Positions 26,466 through 34,134 of a DNA stretch of 44,710 nt are shown here, in pieces; the stretch's first letter is position 1, and the number at the start of each line of letters is the position of its first letter. Position numbers and translations under genes: made by a program. Source of the stretch: Mycoplasmatota bacterium. Lineage in GTDB: Bacteria > Bacillota_I > Bacilli_A > Izemoplasmatales > Hujiaoplasmataceae. The stretch is from assembly GCA_027859085.1 (NCBI GenBank), contig JAQIBJ010000086.1, positions 1 to 44,710 on the forward strand, in the 5' to 3' direction. Below the pieces are notes generated by a model. The model did not search any database. It worked only from the letters and a program-made list of their open reading frames with translations, and had not been told where the DNA came from.

Positions 26466-26501
26466 AAAAACAATCATTGAATAAAATATATATTTTATTC
26501 A
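26466..26501 (-). terminator. AT-rich palindrome, probable terminator after prmC
   Basis: A perfect 24-base inverted repeat (26478-26501, arms TGAATAAAATAT and its complement) lies about 20 bases after the prmC stop. On the minus strand five T follow seven bases later. The stem contains no GC core, so it would be a weak terminator. An operator role for topA is an alternative. Confidence 0.55.
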
Positions 26502-26520
26502 TCAAACATTTTCTTTCTTA

Positions 26521-27369
26521 TTAAAAACCAATGATAATAAAAGTCATTCTATCTAAATTTTGCATATCTTTCACAGTACTAATTTTTGCATTGGGATAGG
26601 TTTCTCTTGCGATTGCTTGTAATTCATCTAATTTATCATAAGCATGTTCAAAAGCAATAATAGCCTTGTCCTTTAAAATCTTTTTTGAATCTTTAATGAT
26701 CTGACGATAAAAAAACAACCCATCTACCCCACCAAATAAAGCGATATGGGGTTCATTGTCTAATATCAATGTATCTACTTCTTCATTTGTTGGTATATAT
26801 GGAGGATTAGAAACCAAAATATCAAACTTTTGACCAAGAATCGGTTGAATCATATCTCCTTGATAAAAATCGATATCAACACCTAATAATTCTGCATTTT
26901 CTTTTGCTAAATCTAAAGCTTCATTTGATATATCAGTGGCTGTTACATTAAAATTAGGTTCTTCTTTAGCCAAAGCAATTGCCAAACAACCTGAACCTGT
27001 TCCAACATCAACCAATGAGACTTTTTGTTTTTCAAAATACTCATCATAAAGTATCAAAACATTCGCAACCAATTCCTCAGTTTCGAATCTAGGAATTAGC
27101 GCTTGGTTTGAGACTTTAAACTTATGACCATAAAAATAAACAGAACCTATGATTTGCTGGACTGGAATATTCTTATCTAAATATAAATTTAATCCTTCAT
27201 AAAAAGCATTCGCTTCTGTTTCAGGCATTTTATCATCAAACTTTAAGTATAGATCAGTTGGCTCTAACTTAGAAAAATGCAACAAAAGTAATTCCGTTGC
27301 ACTTGTTTCTTTATTATGTTTTCTCGTTAATTTTTTGCCTTTTTCTAATACTTGTTTATAACTTGCCAT
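26521..27369 (-). CDS. prmC: Release factor glutamine methyltransferase
   Basis: PrmC methylates the Gln of the GGQ motif in release factors RF1 and RF2. The 282-residue protein has an N-terminal helical domain with IPRFETEELV. The SAM-binding DVGTGSGCLAIALA is at about 121-134 and the catalytic NPPY at 188-191, which defines N5-glutamine methyltransferases. The target gene prfA lies directly upstream, one base apart, so enzyme and substrate are co-expressed. Confidence 0.97.
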   Translation of the reverse strand: MASYKQVLEKGKKLTRKHNKETSATELLLLHFSKLEPTDLYLKFDDKMPETEANAFYEGLNLYLDKNIPVQQIIGSVYFYGHKFKVSNQALIPRFETEELVANVLILYDEYFEKQKVSLVDVGTGSGCLAIALAKEEPNFNVTATDISNEALDLAKENAELLGVDIDFYQGDMIQPILGQKFDILVSNPPYIPTNEEVDTLILDNEPHIALFGGVDGLFFYRQIIKDSKKILKDKAIIAFEHAYDKLDELQAIARETYPNAKISTVKDMQNLDRMTFIIIGF

Positions 27370-27370
27370 A

Positions 27371-28435
27371 TTATTGTTTTTCTAACTTTCTTTTTTGTTC
27401 TTCAGAAATCAATGCTTCAATCACTGGTTCCAATTTGCCATCAACTATTTTATCTAATTGTTGAATTGATAAATTAATTCGATGATCTGTGACACGGTTT
27501 TGTGGATAATTATAAGTTCTAATTTTTTCAGAACGATCTCCCGTTCCAATTTTTGATTTTCTTTCGCCAGCTTCTTTTTCTTGTGCTTCTTGTAACACTT
27601 TATCATATAATCTTGAACGCAAGATTTTTAAAGCAGATGCTTTATTTTCATGTTGGCTTTTACCATCTTGGCATTGCGCCACAGTATCCGTTGGGACATG
27701 TGTCACTCTTACTGCAGATTTTGTTGTATTTACAGATTGTCCACCAGGTCCACTTGAACAGTATGTGTCTACACGGATATCGCTCATATCCATTTGAAAA
27801 TCAATTTCTTCTGCTTCAGGTAATATAACAACTGTGGCAGTTGATGTATGCACACGTCCACTTGATTCAGTTTGCGGTACTCTTTGAACACGGTGTACAC
27901 CAGATTCATATTTCATATGTGAATATACACTATCACCTTTGATCATGAATTCTAATTGAGAATATCCACCAGCTTCTTTTGGTTCAGCGGTTAATACATC
28001 AATTTTCCATTCCATATGTTCCGCGTATTTATTATACATTCTAAACAAATCTCCAGCAAAGATATTTGCTTCATCTCCACCAGCAGCCCCTCTAATCTCA
28101 ACGATAACATTCTTCTCATCATTAGGATCCTTAGGTACTAACATTAATTCTAATTCTTCTTCAATGGTCGGAATTTTATCATGAAGATCTTCTAATTCCA
28201 TTTCAGCCATTTCGCGAATTTCAGGGTCATCATCTTTTACCATATCTTTCAAACCATCTAACTGACCTAAAAGTTTTTTATATGTTCTATATTTTTTTAC
28301 AATTTTCTCAAGGTTAGAATATTCTTTGGCAAGTTTAGTCAATATCTTAATGTCTGTAGCCACTTCAGGCTTTGACATCTCTTGACCAATCTCCATATAT
28401 TTTTCCACTATTTGATCCAATCTATCTCTTAACAT
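27371..28435 (-). CDS. prfA: Peptide chain release factor 1
   Basis: RF1 ends translation at UAA and UAG. The 354-residue protein has the stop-codon-reading tripeptide PQT at 187-189 (PxT class of RF1) in RVPQTESSGRVHTST. The catalytic GGQ is at 231-233 in SSGPGGQSVNTTKSAV, and the C-terminal domain is intact. The GAGGGA ribosome site overlaps the end of dnaB. It lies with prmC, which modifies its GGQ. Confidence 0.98.
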   Translation of the reverse strand: MLRDRLDQIVEKYMEIGQEMSKPEVATDIKILTKLAKEYSNLEKIVKKYRTYKKLLGQLDGLKDMVKDDDPEIREMAEMELEDLHDKIPTIEEELELMLVPKDPNDEKNVIVEIRGAAGGDEANIFAGDLFRMYNKYAEHMEWKIDVLTAEPKEAGGYSQLEFMIKGDSVYSHMKYESGVHRVQRVPQTESSGRVHTSTATVVILPEAEEIDFQMDMSDIRVDTYCSSGPGGQSVNTTKSAVRVTHVPTDTVAQCQDGKSQHENKASALKILRSRLYDKVLQEAQEKEAGERKSKIGTGDRSEKIRTYNYPQNRVTDHRINLSIQQLDKIVDGKLEPVIEALISEEQKRKLEKQ

Positions 28436-28447
28436 ATTTATCCCTCA

Positions 28448-29767
28448 TTAATAATTTCTATGGTTACTGAAAGTTGATGTATTTTTATTAAATAACAATT
28501 CAAAATCTCCAGGTTGTCCATGTCTGTTTTTCGCAACAATAAATTGCGTAATATTACGTCTACTTTCATCTAAAGTATCTTCTTCTTTAACATACAAAAA
28601 GACAATAATATCCGCATCCTGCTCAATTGAACCAGATTCTCTCAAGTCAGACATCATCGGTGTTTTATTTGTACGTTGTTCAAGATTTCTTGATAACTGT
28701 GAAAGAGCAACAACTGGAACTTTTAATTCCCTTGCCATCTCTTTTAATACACGAGAAATTTCCGAAACCTCTTGAACCCTGTTTCCTTTATTATGTTGTG
28801 AACCACTTAATAACTGTAAATAGTCAACAATCACTAAATCTAATTTATTGTTTTGTTTTAATTTACGACATTTACTTCTTAAATCAAGTACTTGAACCGT
28901 TCCAGAATCATCAAAATAAATATTAGATCCTTTTAGATTGTGAACACCTGTTTGTAGTTTTTCCCAATCTAATTGTTTTAAATCACCTTTTCTTAATCTT
29001 GTATTATCTACACCTGAGATACTTGATAACAAACGCATGACCAACTGTTCAACACCCATCTCTAAAGAGAAGAATGCAATATGTGGAGTCTTTGGTAACA
29101 ACCCAATATTAAGCGCCATGTTCAAAGCAAACGCAGTTTTACCCAAACCTGGTCTTGCGGCCACGATAAGTAAATCTGAAGGCTGTAAACCTAATGTAAA
29201 GCGGTTTAAGTCATTATATCCTGTATCCAAGCCACTAAGTTCATCAGAATTTTGTGCTTGCTCAGCAATTTTACCTAAAGTTGTCTCAGCTGCATCCGCA
29301 ATATTCACGAAATCAGTGCTTCGTCTATCTTTTGTAATATTAAAAATTTCCTTTTCAACGTGATCAATGAAATGTGGTGTATCTTCTACTGATCTAGATT
29401 CATTGATTAATGCATTGAAACTTTCTTGTAATTTTCTTAAAACTGATTTATCTTTAACAATATTTATATATTCCATTAAGTTTGCAGTTGAAGGCATCAC
29501 AGCAGATAGGTAAGCAATGTATTCCCTGCCACCGGCTTTTTCAAGAGCGTTTATATTTTCAAGAAAATTACTCACTGTAATCACATCAATAGAATTACCG
29601 TTTTCATGTAATTTTAACACAGCTTTATATATTTCTTGATGATTTGGATTATAAAAATCATCCATTTGTAATTTATCAGCAATCGTCTTTATTTCGCTTT
29701 CGCTAAAAAAGATGGCACCTAATACAGATTCTTCTGCTTCAAGACTATAAGGTGTAAGGTTCTCCAT
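28448..29767 (-). CDS. dnaB: Replicative DNA helicase
   Basis: DnaB (DnaC in Bacillus) is the hexameric 5'-3' helicase at the fork. The 439-residue protein has an N-terminal primase-interaction domain (PYSLEAEESVLGAIFFSESE, FYNPNHQEIY) and a RecA-type motor with Walker A AARPGLGKTAFALN near 200. FFSLEMG, DLVIVDYLQLL (Walker B), LSQLSRNLEQR and DLRESGSIEQDADI follow. It lies downstream of gdpP-rplI as in Bacillus (yybT-rplI-dnaC). Confidence 0.98.
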   Translation of the reverse strand: MENLTPYSLEAEESVLGAIFFSESEIKTIADKLQMDDFYNPNHQEIYKAVLKLHENGNSIDVITVSNFLENINALEKAGGREYIAYLSAVMPSTANLMEYINIVKDKSVLRKLQESFNALINESRSVEDTPHFIDHVEKEIFNITKDRRSTDFVNIADAAETTLGKIAEQAQNSDELSGLDTGYNDLNRFTLGLQPSDLLIVAARPGLGKTAFALNMALNIGLLPKTPHIAFFSLEMGVEQLVMRLLSSISGVDNTRLRKGDLKQLDWEKLQTGVHNLKGSNIYFDDSGTVQVLDLRSKCRKLKQNNKLDLVIVDYLQLLSGSQHNKGNRVQEVSEISRVLKEMARELKVPVVALSQLSRNLEQRTNKTPMMSDLRESGSIEQDADIIVFLYVKEEDTLDESRRNITQFIVAKNRHGQPGDFELLFNKNTSTFSNHRNY

Positions 29768-29778
29768 AAACTACTCCT

Positions 29779-30225
29779 TTATTCTTTTTCTAATACTTGT
29801 ACATCAATAGTTGCGACAATATCTTTATGTAATTTCACATCAATGTCAAAATTTCCTAAAGTATTGATTTTATCTTCTAAGTTTATTTTACGTTTATCTA
29901 CTGTAATACTATGTTGTTTTTTAAGTTCATCAGCTATTTGCTTAGTATTAATTGAACCAAATAATTTACCTGATTCTCCTAATTTAACATATAGTTTAAT
30001 TGGACTTTTTTCAATTTTTTCTTTAAGATCCAAAGCTTTTTTCTTTGCCTTGTTTTCTTTTTCTTTTAATTCTTGACGTTCATCTTCTAACGCTTCAATG
30101 TTTGCAGAATTCGCTTTAATTGCATTTTTTGAAGTTAACAAGTAATTTCCATAACCCGTTGCAACTTCAATCACATCACCTTTTTTACCTTTACCTTTAA
30201 CATCTTTAATTAAAATAACTTTCAT
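29779..30225 (-). CDS. rplI: Ribosomal protein L9, probable independent translation from an internal start
   Basis: Read alone from the ATG at 30225, the frame gives a 148-residue, full-length bL9. It has an N-terminal RNA-binding domain (MKVILIKDVKGKGKKGD, GYGNYLLTSKNAI), a long connecting helix rich in Glu/Lys, and a C-terminal domain (LFGSINTKQIADELKKQ). AGGAGG lies eight bases upstream, an optimal distance. Ribosomes need far more L9 than a membrane phosphodiesterase would provide, so internal initiation is likely. This is inference from the sequence. Confidence 0.7.
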   Translation of the reverse strand: MKVILIKDVKGKGKKGDVIEVATGYGNYLLTSKNAIKANSANIEALEDERQELKEKENKAKKKALDLKEKIEKSPIKLYVKLGESGKLFGSINTKQIADELKKQHSITVDKRKINLEDKINTLGNFDIDVKLHKDIVATIDVQVLEKE

Positions 30226-32217
30226 GGTTGATTCCTCCTTATACGTACTTTCTATAAGCTTTTCAATTTTTTCAACAATATCTTCAGTATTTATATTTTT
30301 TAATTGAGCAGCCGCATTATTCAAATGTCCGCCTCCGCCAAATTTTTCCATAATAACTGAAACATTAAAATCATTGATAGATCTCGCTGAAATACCAATG
30401 GTAGAACCATCAATTTTACCAACAGCGAAAGCTGCAATAATGTTGTCTATTTCTAATAGTTCATCAGCAGTTTTCGCCAACTGAACTCTATCAGTCATGT
30501 CTACTTCATCTAAAGCAGTAATCGCAAAACGCTCATGAATAATTCTTGCTTTGTTTACAAGGTTTGATTTTGTTTTAATATCATCTAACGACTCTCTTAA
30601 TATTAATCTTGCTTGAGAAGGATCTGCACCTTTTTGTCTTAATGAAGCTGCGGCTTCAAAAGTACGTGAACCAGTTCTATTTGAGAAGTTATTAGTATCA
30701 ATCATCATACCCGCAAGCATAATGGTTGCTTCAAACTTATGAATTGATACATCTTCTTTAAAGAAATCAATCAACTCTGTCACTAACTCAACAGAAGATG
30801 ATGCATAAGGTTCAACATAGTTCAGTAATAAATCAGGAATGGTATCTTCAATACGTCTATGATGGTCTATCACGATAACATTTTTTGTTTTTTCAACCAT
30901 TTCAGGTGTATTTGACTGATTTGGTGAATGATGATCCACAAGAATAAGCAATGTATCATTTTTAACTTTAGGCAATGCTTCTTCTGGTTCAATCACATAT
31001 TCAAGTAATTTTATATATTCATGTTCCAACATGTTCAATACTTTTTGACAGGTTTGATCAATGTCATCAAAATTGATGATAATTTTAGCTTTTTTCTTCT
31101 TCGCTAAGGCCATCTCTAATAAACCGATTGCTGCACCTAAAGCATCAATATCCGTTGTCTTATGTGGCATAATAAAAACTTCTTTAGCCGCATCAAAATA
31201 ATCACCTAAAGCTCTTGAATTTACTTTCGCAGTAATTTTACTGCGTTTTTCAACTGTATTCGTTTTTCCACCAAAAAATTTGGTAGGTTGATTTTTTAAA
31301 TTTACAACAACTTGATCGCCACCACGATCAATCGCGAGTTGAAGCGCATCTTCTGCAGCTTCACCGAGTTCCGCAATATTGGTATCAAAAGAAGCAATAC
31401 CCATTGATAGTGAAACTCTAATATCATTGTCTTCAGCTTTTTCAGAAACACGTTCTAATATAGAAAATCCTTCTTCCATAAATTCGTCAAGTTTTTTCCG
31501 ACTTGTCATCATCACCGCTTTGTCTACACGAAGTGTAATAAAATAGATATCATTGTCTTGACACCAGTGATTAATAATCCCTAATATTGATCCTTCTATA
31601 TTTGATTTGTTTTGATAATCCATATTGGCAGTTGCTTCTACAAAATTATCCAAGCTAATAATACCAATAACATTTTGGTTTTCATGATATTTTTTTTTGA
31701 TTTCTTCTCTTTCAGTCACTTCAAATAAGTAAACTGTTTTATTTTTAGGATAATGAATAATGTCATACTTTTTATCATATTGTTTAATTGAAAATTTACC
31801 AATTCTTTTTTCAACATTATCATACAACGTTTTGTTCAAAACATTTAATGGTCTATCGACTAAAACGTTTGAAAAATAATCTTTGGCAGCGTTATTAGCG
31901 AAATCAACATTAAATACATCATCGTAAATAACAATACCAACTGGTAAGTAATTTAAAGCAATATCTTCATTGTTTAATTTTCTTCGGTTTATAAGATTTG
32001 TTTCTCTAATTTTTGTTTCCAATTGTTTAATTCTTTTTGATCTTTGACTAGATAATAATTCAAACAATAAAATTCCAAAAAAGATAACTGAAATAAAAGT
32101 ATTAAAAATAATAAAATAGTCTAGATCTGAAGAAAAAAAGTAAACAAAACTTAATATAATTAATATGACATATGCAATTGTCAGGAAGATATGAAACTTA
32201 TTAAAGAAATTTCTCAT
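29779..32217 (-). CDS. gdpP-rplI: Fusion of cyclic-di-AMP phosphodiesterase GdpP and ribosomal protein L9
   Basis: This is a single 812-codon frame. Residues 1-664 are GdpP: two N-terminal membrane helices, a PAS-like region, a degenerate GGDEF domain, then the DHH phosphodiesterase. The DHH part has HKTTDIDALGAA (His-x3-Asp-x-Asp), IDHHRRIED and the DHHA1 motif FGGGGHLNNAA. Residues 665-812 are a complete L9, starting MKVILIKDVKGKGKKGD. In most Bacillota yybT/gdpP and rplI are separate adjacent genes. Here no stop codon separates them, yet a good internal ribosome site precedes the L9 ATG. It may yield fusion, free L9, or both. AGAGGAG precedes the first ATG. Confidence 0.93.
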   Translation of the reverse strand: MRNFFNKFHIFLTIAYVILIILSFVYFFSSDLDYFIIFNTFISVIFFGILLFELLSSQRSKRIKQLETKIRETNLINRRKLNNEDIALNYLPVGIVIYDDVFNVDFANNAAKDYFSNVLVDRPLNVLNKTLYDNVEKRIGKFSIKQYDKKYDIIHYPKNKTVYLFEVTEREEIKKKYHENQNVIGIISLDNFVEATANMDYQNKSNIEGSILGIINHWCQDNDIYFITLRVDKAVMMTSRKKLDEFMEEGFSILERVSEKAEDNDIRVSLSMGIASFDTNIAELGEAAEDALQLAIDRGGDQVVVNLKNQPTKFFGGKTNTVEKRSKITAKVNSRALGDYFDAAKEVFIMPHKTTDIDALGAAIGLLEMALAKKKKAKIIINFDDIDQTCQKVLNMLEHEYIKLLEYVIEPEEALPKVKNDTLLILVDHHSPNQSNTPEMVEKTKNVIVIDHHRRIEDTIPDLLLNYVEPYASSSVELVTELIDFFKEDVSIHKFEATIMLAGMMIDTNNFSNRTGSRTFEAAASLRQKGADPSQARLILRESLDDIKTKSNLVNKARIIHERFAITALDEVDMTDRVQLAKTADELLEIDNIIAAFAVGKIDGSTIGISARSINDFNVSVIMEKFGGGGHLNNAAAQLKNINTEDIVEKIEKLIESTYKEESTMKVILIKDVKGKGKKGDVIEVATGYGNYLLTSKNAIKANSANIEALEDERQELKEKENKAKKKALDLKEKIEKSPIKLYVKLGESGKLFGSINTKQIADELKKQHSITVDKRKINLEDKINTLGNFDIDVKLHKDIVATIDVQVLEKE
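30223..30239 (-). promoter_or_regulatory. Internal ribosome binding site for L9 inside gdpP-rplI
   Basis: Minus-strand AGGAGG (30234-30239) is eight bases before an ATG that matches the exact N-terminus of L9. In the fusion frame the same bases encode Lys-Glu-Glu-Ser-Thr. Confidence 0.8.
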
Positions 32218-32246
32218 AGTAATCTCCTCTATATAAATAATAAATA

Positions 32247-32275
32247 ATTATAACATAAAATATATAAAAATTAAA
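32247..32275 (-). promoter_or_regulatory. Promoter of gdpP-rplI-dnaB-prfA-prmC
   Basis: Minus-strand TTTAAT (32270-32275), a 17-base spacer and TATAAT (32247-32252), with TGT before the -10 box (extended -10). It lies about 30 bases before the GdpP start. Confidence 0.7.
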
Positions 32276-32334
32276 CTATATCAATACATGCGCTAATGTT
32301 TAAATCAGTATAAATAGAAGTAATTTCGCTACCT

Positions 32335-32343
32335 ATTATACCA
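32335..32343 (-). promoter_or_regulatory. Second upstream promoter of gdpP-rplI (extended -10)
   Basis: Minus-strand TGGTATAAT is a perfect extended -10 sequence just after the rpsR terminator. The -35 region is poor. It would give a longer leader (about 110 bases) that contains the proximal promoter. Confidence 0.55.
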
Positions 32344-32370
32344 CAAATGGGCCAATATGTTATTCATAAG

Positions 32371-32393
32371 AAAAAAGGCCCCTAAGAGCCTTT
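32371..32393 (-). terminator. Intrinsic terminator after rpsR
   Basis: Minus-strand AAAGGCTC and GGGCCTTT form an 8-pair stem around TTAG, followed by a T run. It ends the rpsF-ssb-rpsR transcript. Confidence 0.92.
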
Positions 32394-32398
32394 GAAAA

Positions 32399-32638
32399 CT
32401 ATTCTTTAACGTATGGTAATAATGCCATGAAACGTGCTCTTTTAATCGCTTTTGCCAAATGTGATTGGTAATAAGCTTTAGTTCCTGTAACACGTTTTGG
32501 AAGAATTTTCCCTCTATCAGAAATAAATCTTCTCAATAATTCATAGTCTTTAAAATCTATATATGAAACTTTGTTTTCCGTGAAATAGCATCTTTTACGA
32601 TTTCTACGACGGTTACTTTTAAATCCTGGTCTTGCCAT
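32399..32638 (-). CDS. rpsR: Ribosomal protein S18
   Basis: S18 binds 16S rRNA as a heterodimer with S6, whose gene starts this operon. The 79-residue protein has [20 protein letters not shown] then [11 protein letters not shown], the family signature, with [17 protein letters not shown] at the end. AGGAGG precedes the ATG. No zinc-binding Cys pattern is present. Confidence 0.98.
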   Translation of the reverse strand: MARPGFKSNRRRNRKRCYFTENKVSYIDFKDYELLRRFISDRGKILPKRVTGTKAYYQSHLAKAIKRARFMALLPYVKE

Positions 32639-32653
32639 AATAATCCTCCTTTT

Positions 32654-33076
32654 TTAAAATGGTAGGTCATCTTCAACATCGTTGAAGTTGCCTGTATCAA
32701 TATCTTCGTCTTGTTTGTAGTTTTGACTTGGAGTATTATTGTTTTCTCTTTGTGATTTAGTGTCTAAGAATGTTACAGAGTCGCAAACGACATCTGTGGT
32801 GTATCTCTTAGCATTAATTTTTTCATCCATGTATTCGCCAGTTTGAAGTCTACCTTCAACTGCAACTAAACTACCTTTAGAAACATAACGGCTGATGTTT
32901 TCAGCTTGTTTCCGCCAAGCAGTACAATTGATAAAATCAACATCTTTTTCTGAATTACTAGAGGCGAAAGGACGATTAACCGCAAGGGAAAAACTACAAA
33001 CGGAAATGTTGTTATTGGTATGTCTTAATTCTGGGTCCCTTGTTAAGCGACCAATTAATACAACTTTATTAAACAT
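32654..33076 (-). CDS. ssb: Single-stranded DNA-binding protein
   Basis: SSB coats ssDNA in replication and repair. The 140-residue protein has the OB fold (MFNKVVLIGRLTRDPELRHT, FINCTAWRKQAENI, KGSLVAVEGRLQTG). A polar linker and the acidic C-terminal tip DVEDDLPF follow; the tip recruits partner proteins. AAGGAGAG precedes the ATG. It lies between rpsF and rpsR, the standard Bacillota order. Confidence 0.98.
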   Translation of the reverse strand: MFNKVVLIGRLTRDPELRHTNNNISVCSFSLAVNRPFASSNSEKDVDFINCTAWRKQAENISRYVSKGSLVAVEGRLQTGEYMDEKINAKRYTTDVVCDSVTFLDTKSQRENNNTPSQNYKQDEDIDTGNFNDVEDDLPF

Positions 33077-33087
33077 TTAATCTCTCC

Positions 33088-33378
33088 TTAAATTTCGTCT
33101 CTTGCAATTACAATATGACGAATGACATCTTCTTTGATTTTAATGACACGGTTAACTTCAGCAATTGCTTCAGTAGATGCTACAACGTCTAATACAACGT
33201 AGTATCCTTTTTTAAAGTCATCAATTTCATATGCAAGATCTTTCATGCCCCATTCAACGACTTTTGGTTCTTGAGATTCAAACTTCACAAAAATTTGATT
33301 AATATCATTAATTAAATCTTTTCTAGCTTGTTCTTCAAGGTTCGGACGAACAATGTACATAACTTCATATCTTTTCAT
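33088..33378 (-). CDS. rpsF: Ribosomal protein S6
   Basis: S6 pairs with S18 on the 30S platform. The 96-residue protein starts MKRYEVMYIVRPNLEEQARK. It has GMKDLAYEIDDFKKGYYVVL and the closing RVIKIKEDVIRHIVIARDE. The ATG at 33378 is six bases from AGGAGG. An upstream in-frame start at 33417 lies within the leader and lacks support. Confidence 0.97.
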   Translation of the reverse strand: MKRYEVMYIVRPNLEEQARKDLINDINQIFVKFESQEPKVVEWGMKDLAYEIDDFKKGYYVVLDVVASTEAIAEVNRVIKIKEDVIRHIVIARDEI

Positions 33379-33431
33379 AAAATACCTCCTTCTGGTCTTT
33401 GGCTGCTCTTGCAGCAAGGTTATAAATCACT
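33379..33431 (-). promoter_or_regulatory. rpsF leader with hairpin, possible S6:S18 binding site
   Basis: The leader holds a stable hairpin GCTGC-AAGA-GCAGC (33402-33415), followed on the minus strand by CAAAGACC and the ribosome site. CCTT before it can pair with AAGG of the Shine-Dalgarno. Many bacteria control rpsF with an S6:S18-binding hairpin in this place. The exact consensus (a CCG element) is not clearly seen here, so this is tentative. Confidence 0.35.
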
Positions 33432-33437
33432 TTACGA

Positions 33438-33466
33438 ATTATATCACAAAGTCTGAAATTTGTCCA
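33438..33466 (-). promoter_or_regulatory. Promoter of rpsF-ssb-rpsR
   Basis: Minus-strand TGGACA (33461-33466), a 17-base spacer and TATAAT (33438-33443), preceded by TGA (extended -10). Predicted leader about 53 bases. Confidence 0.85.
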
Positions 33467-33467
33467 T

Positions 33468-33491
33468 TAAAAAAAGCGAGAAAAACTCGCT
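33468..33491 (-). terminator. Intrinsic terminator after the lipoprotein gene
   Basis: Minus-strand AGCGAG-TTTTT-CTCGCT, a perfect 6-pair stem, is followed by seven T. It lies just after the lipoprotein stop and directly before the rpsF promoter. Confidence 0.9.
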
Positions 33492-33496
33492 CTTAA

Positions 33497-34027
33497 TTAT
33501 TCTGCAGTTCTATTAAATATTTCTATAATTTCATCTTCATAAGCAACAGTGCGAATGATTAACAATAAATTATCTCTTCTGTAGTATTCCATATCTTTAC
33601 CATCATAATAAGCTTGTAAAGAATCACTAACTGCCATTGCTTCTTCTAATTGTTCTTGAGAAGCAAATTCAATTATAATTGCACTTTTATTAATTTGAAC
33701 AGCATCCGGAACTGTTTGATAATAACCAATTAAATAAACGTTAAAGTTAAATGATGTAAATGTTTCTAAATCACTATAATTATCAATTAAATCAATTGTC
33801 ATGTTATCAACATGAGCAAAAATTTGTGAAGCAACTAACCCATCAGTTTCAGGTCTTTCTGGATCAAAGTTAACTGCAATAGGATTTTTATAGTCATATG
33901 CATGGTAACCTTCATCTTCAAAATTAGCTTGTACGGAATCAAATGTTCCCCCTGAACAAGCCGTTAAGGCACTAATCGAAAATACTAATGCAAAAATTAA
34001 TAAAACTTTCTTTATATTTCTCATCAT
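33497..34027 (-). CDS. Lipoprotein of unknown function
   Basis: The 176-residue protein has a clear type II signal peptide: basic MMRNIKK, hydrophobic VLLIFALVFSISA, and lipobox LTAC with the acylated Cys near residue 24. The mature part is a small, mostly acidic domain without a recognised family. It includes repeated Phe/Tyr-rich strands (FTSFNFNVYLIGYY) and a segment about bringing residues in or out (INKSAIIIEFASQEQLEEAM). It stands alone between a perfect-consensus promoter and a strong terminator, implying high constitutive expression. Either of two adjacent ATG codons may start it. Confidence 0.85.
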   Translation of the reverse strand: MMRNIKKVLLIFALVFSISALTACSGGTFDSVQANFEDEGYHAYDYKNPIAVNFDPERPETDGLVASQIFAHVDNMTIDLIDNYSDLETFTSFNFNVYLIGYYQTVPDAVQINKSAIIIEFASQEQLEEAMAVSDSLQAYYDGKDMEYYRRDNLLLIIRTVAYEDEIIEIFNRTAE

Positions 34028-34071
34028 TCCACCATCCTAAAATATTTAAATAACTCTCTCTTGTCTTTAAA

Positions 34072-34100
34072 ATTATATCTTATTAAACCTTTTATGTCAA
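34072..34100 (-). promoter_or_regulatory. Consensus promoter of the lipoprotein gene
   Basis: Minus-strand TTGACA (34095-34100), a 17-base spacer and TATAAT (34072-34077): both boxes match the sigma-A consensus perfectly. Confidence 0.92.
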
Positions 34101-34134
34101 CATGAATATAGAAGACAATTTAGCATTAATAAAT

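Noticed and set aside
30226-30240. gdpP and rplI as ordinary separate genes
   Set aside because: No stop codon exists between them in this frame, so the fusion was kept as primary call, with independent L9 translation listed as a likely second product.
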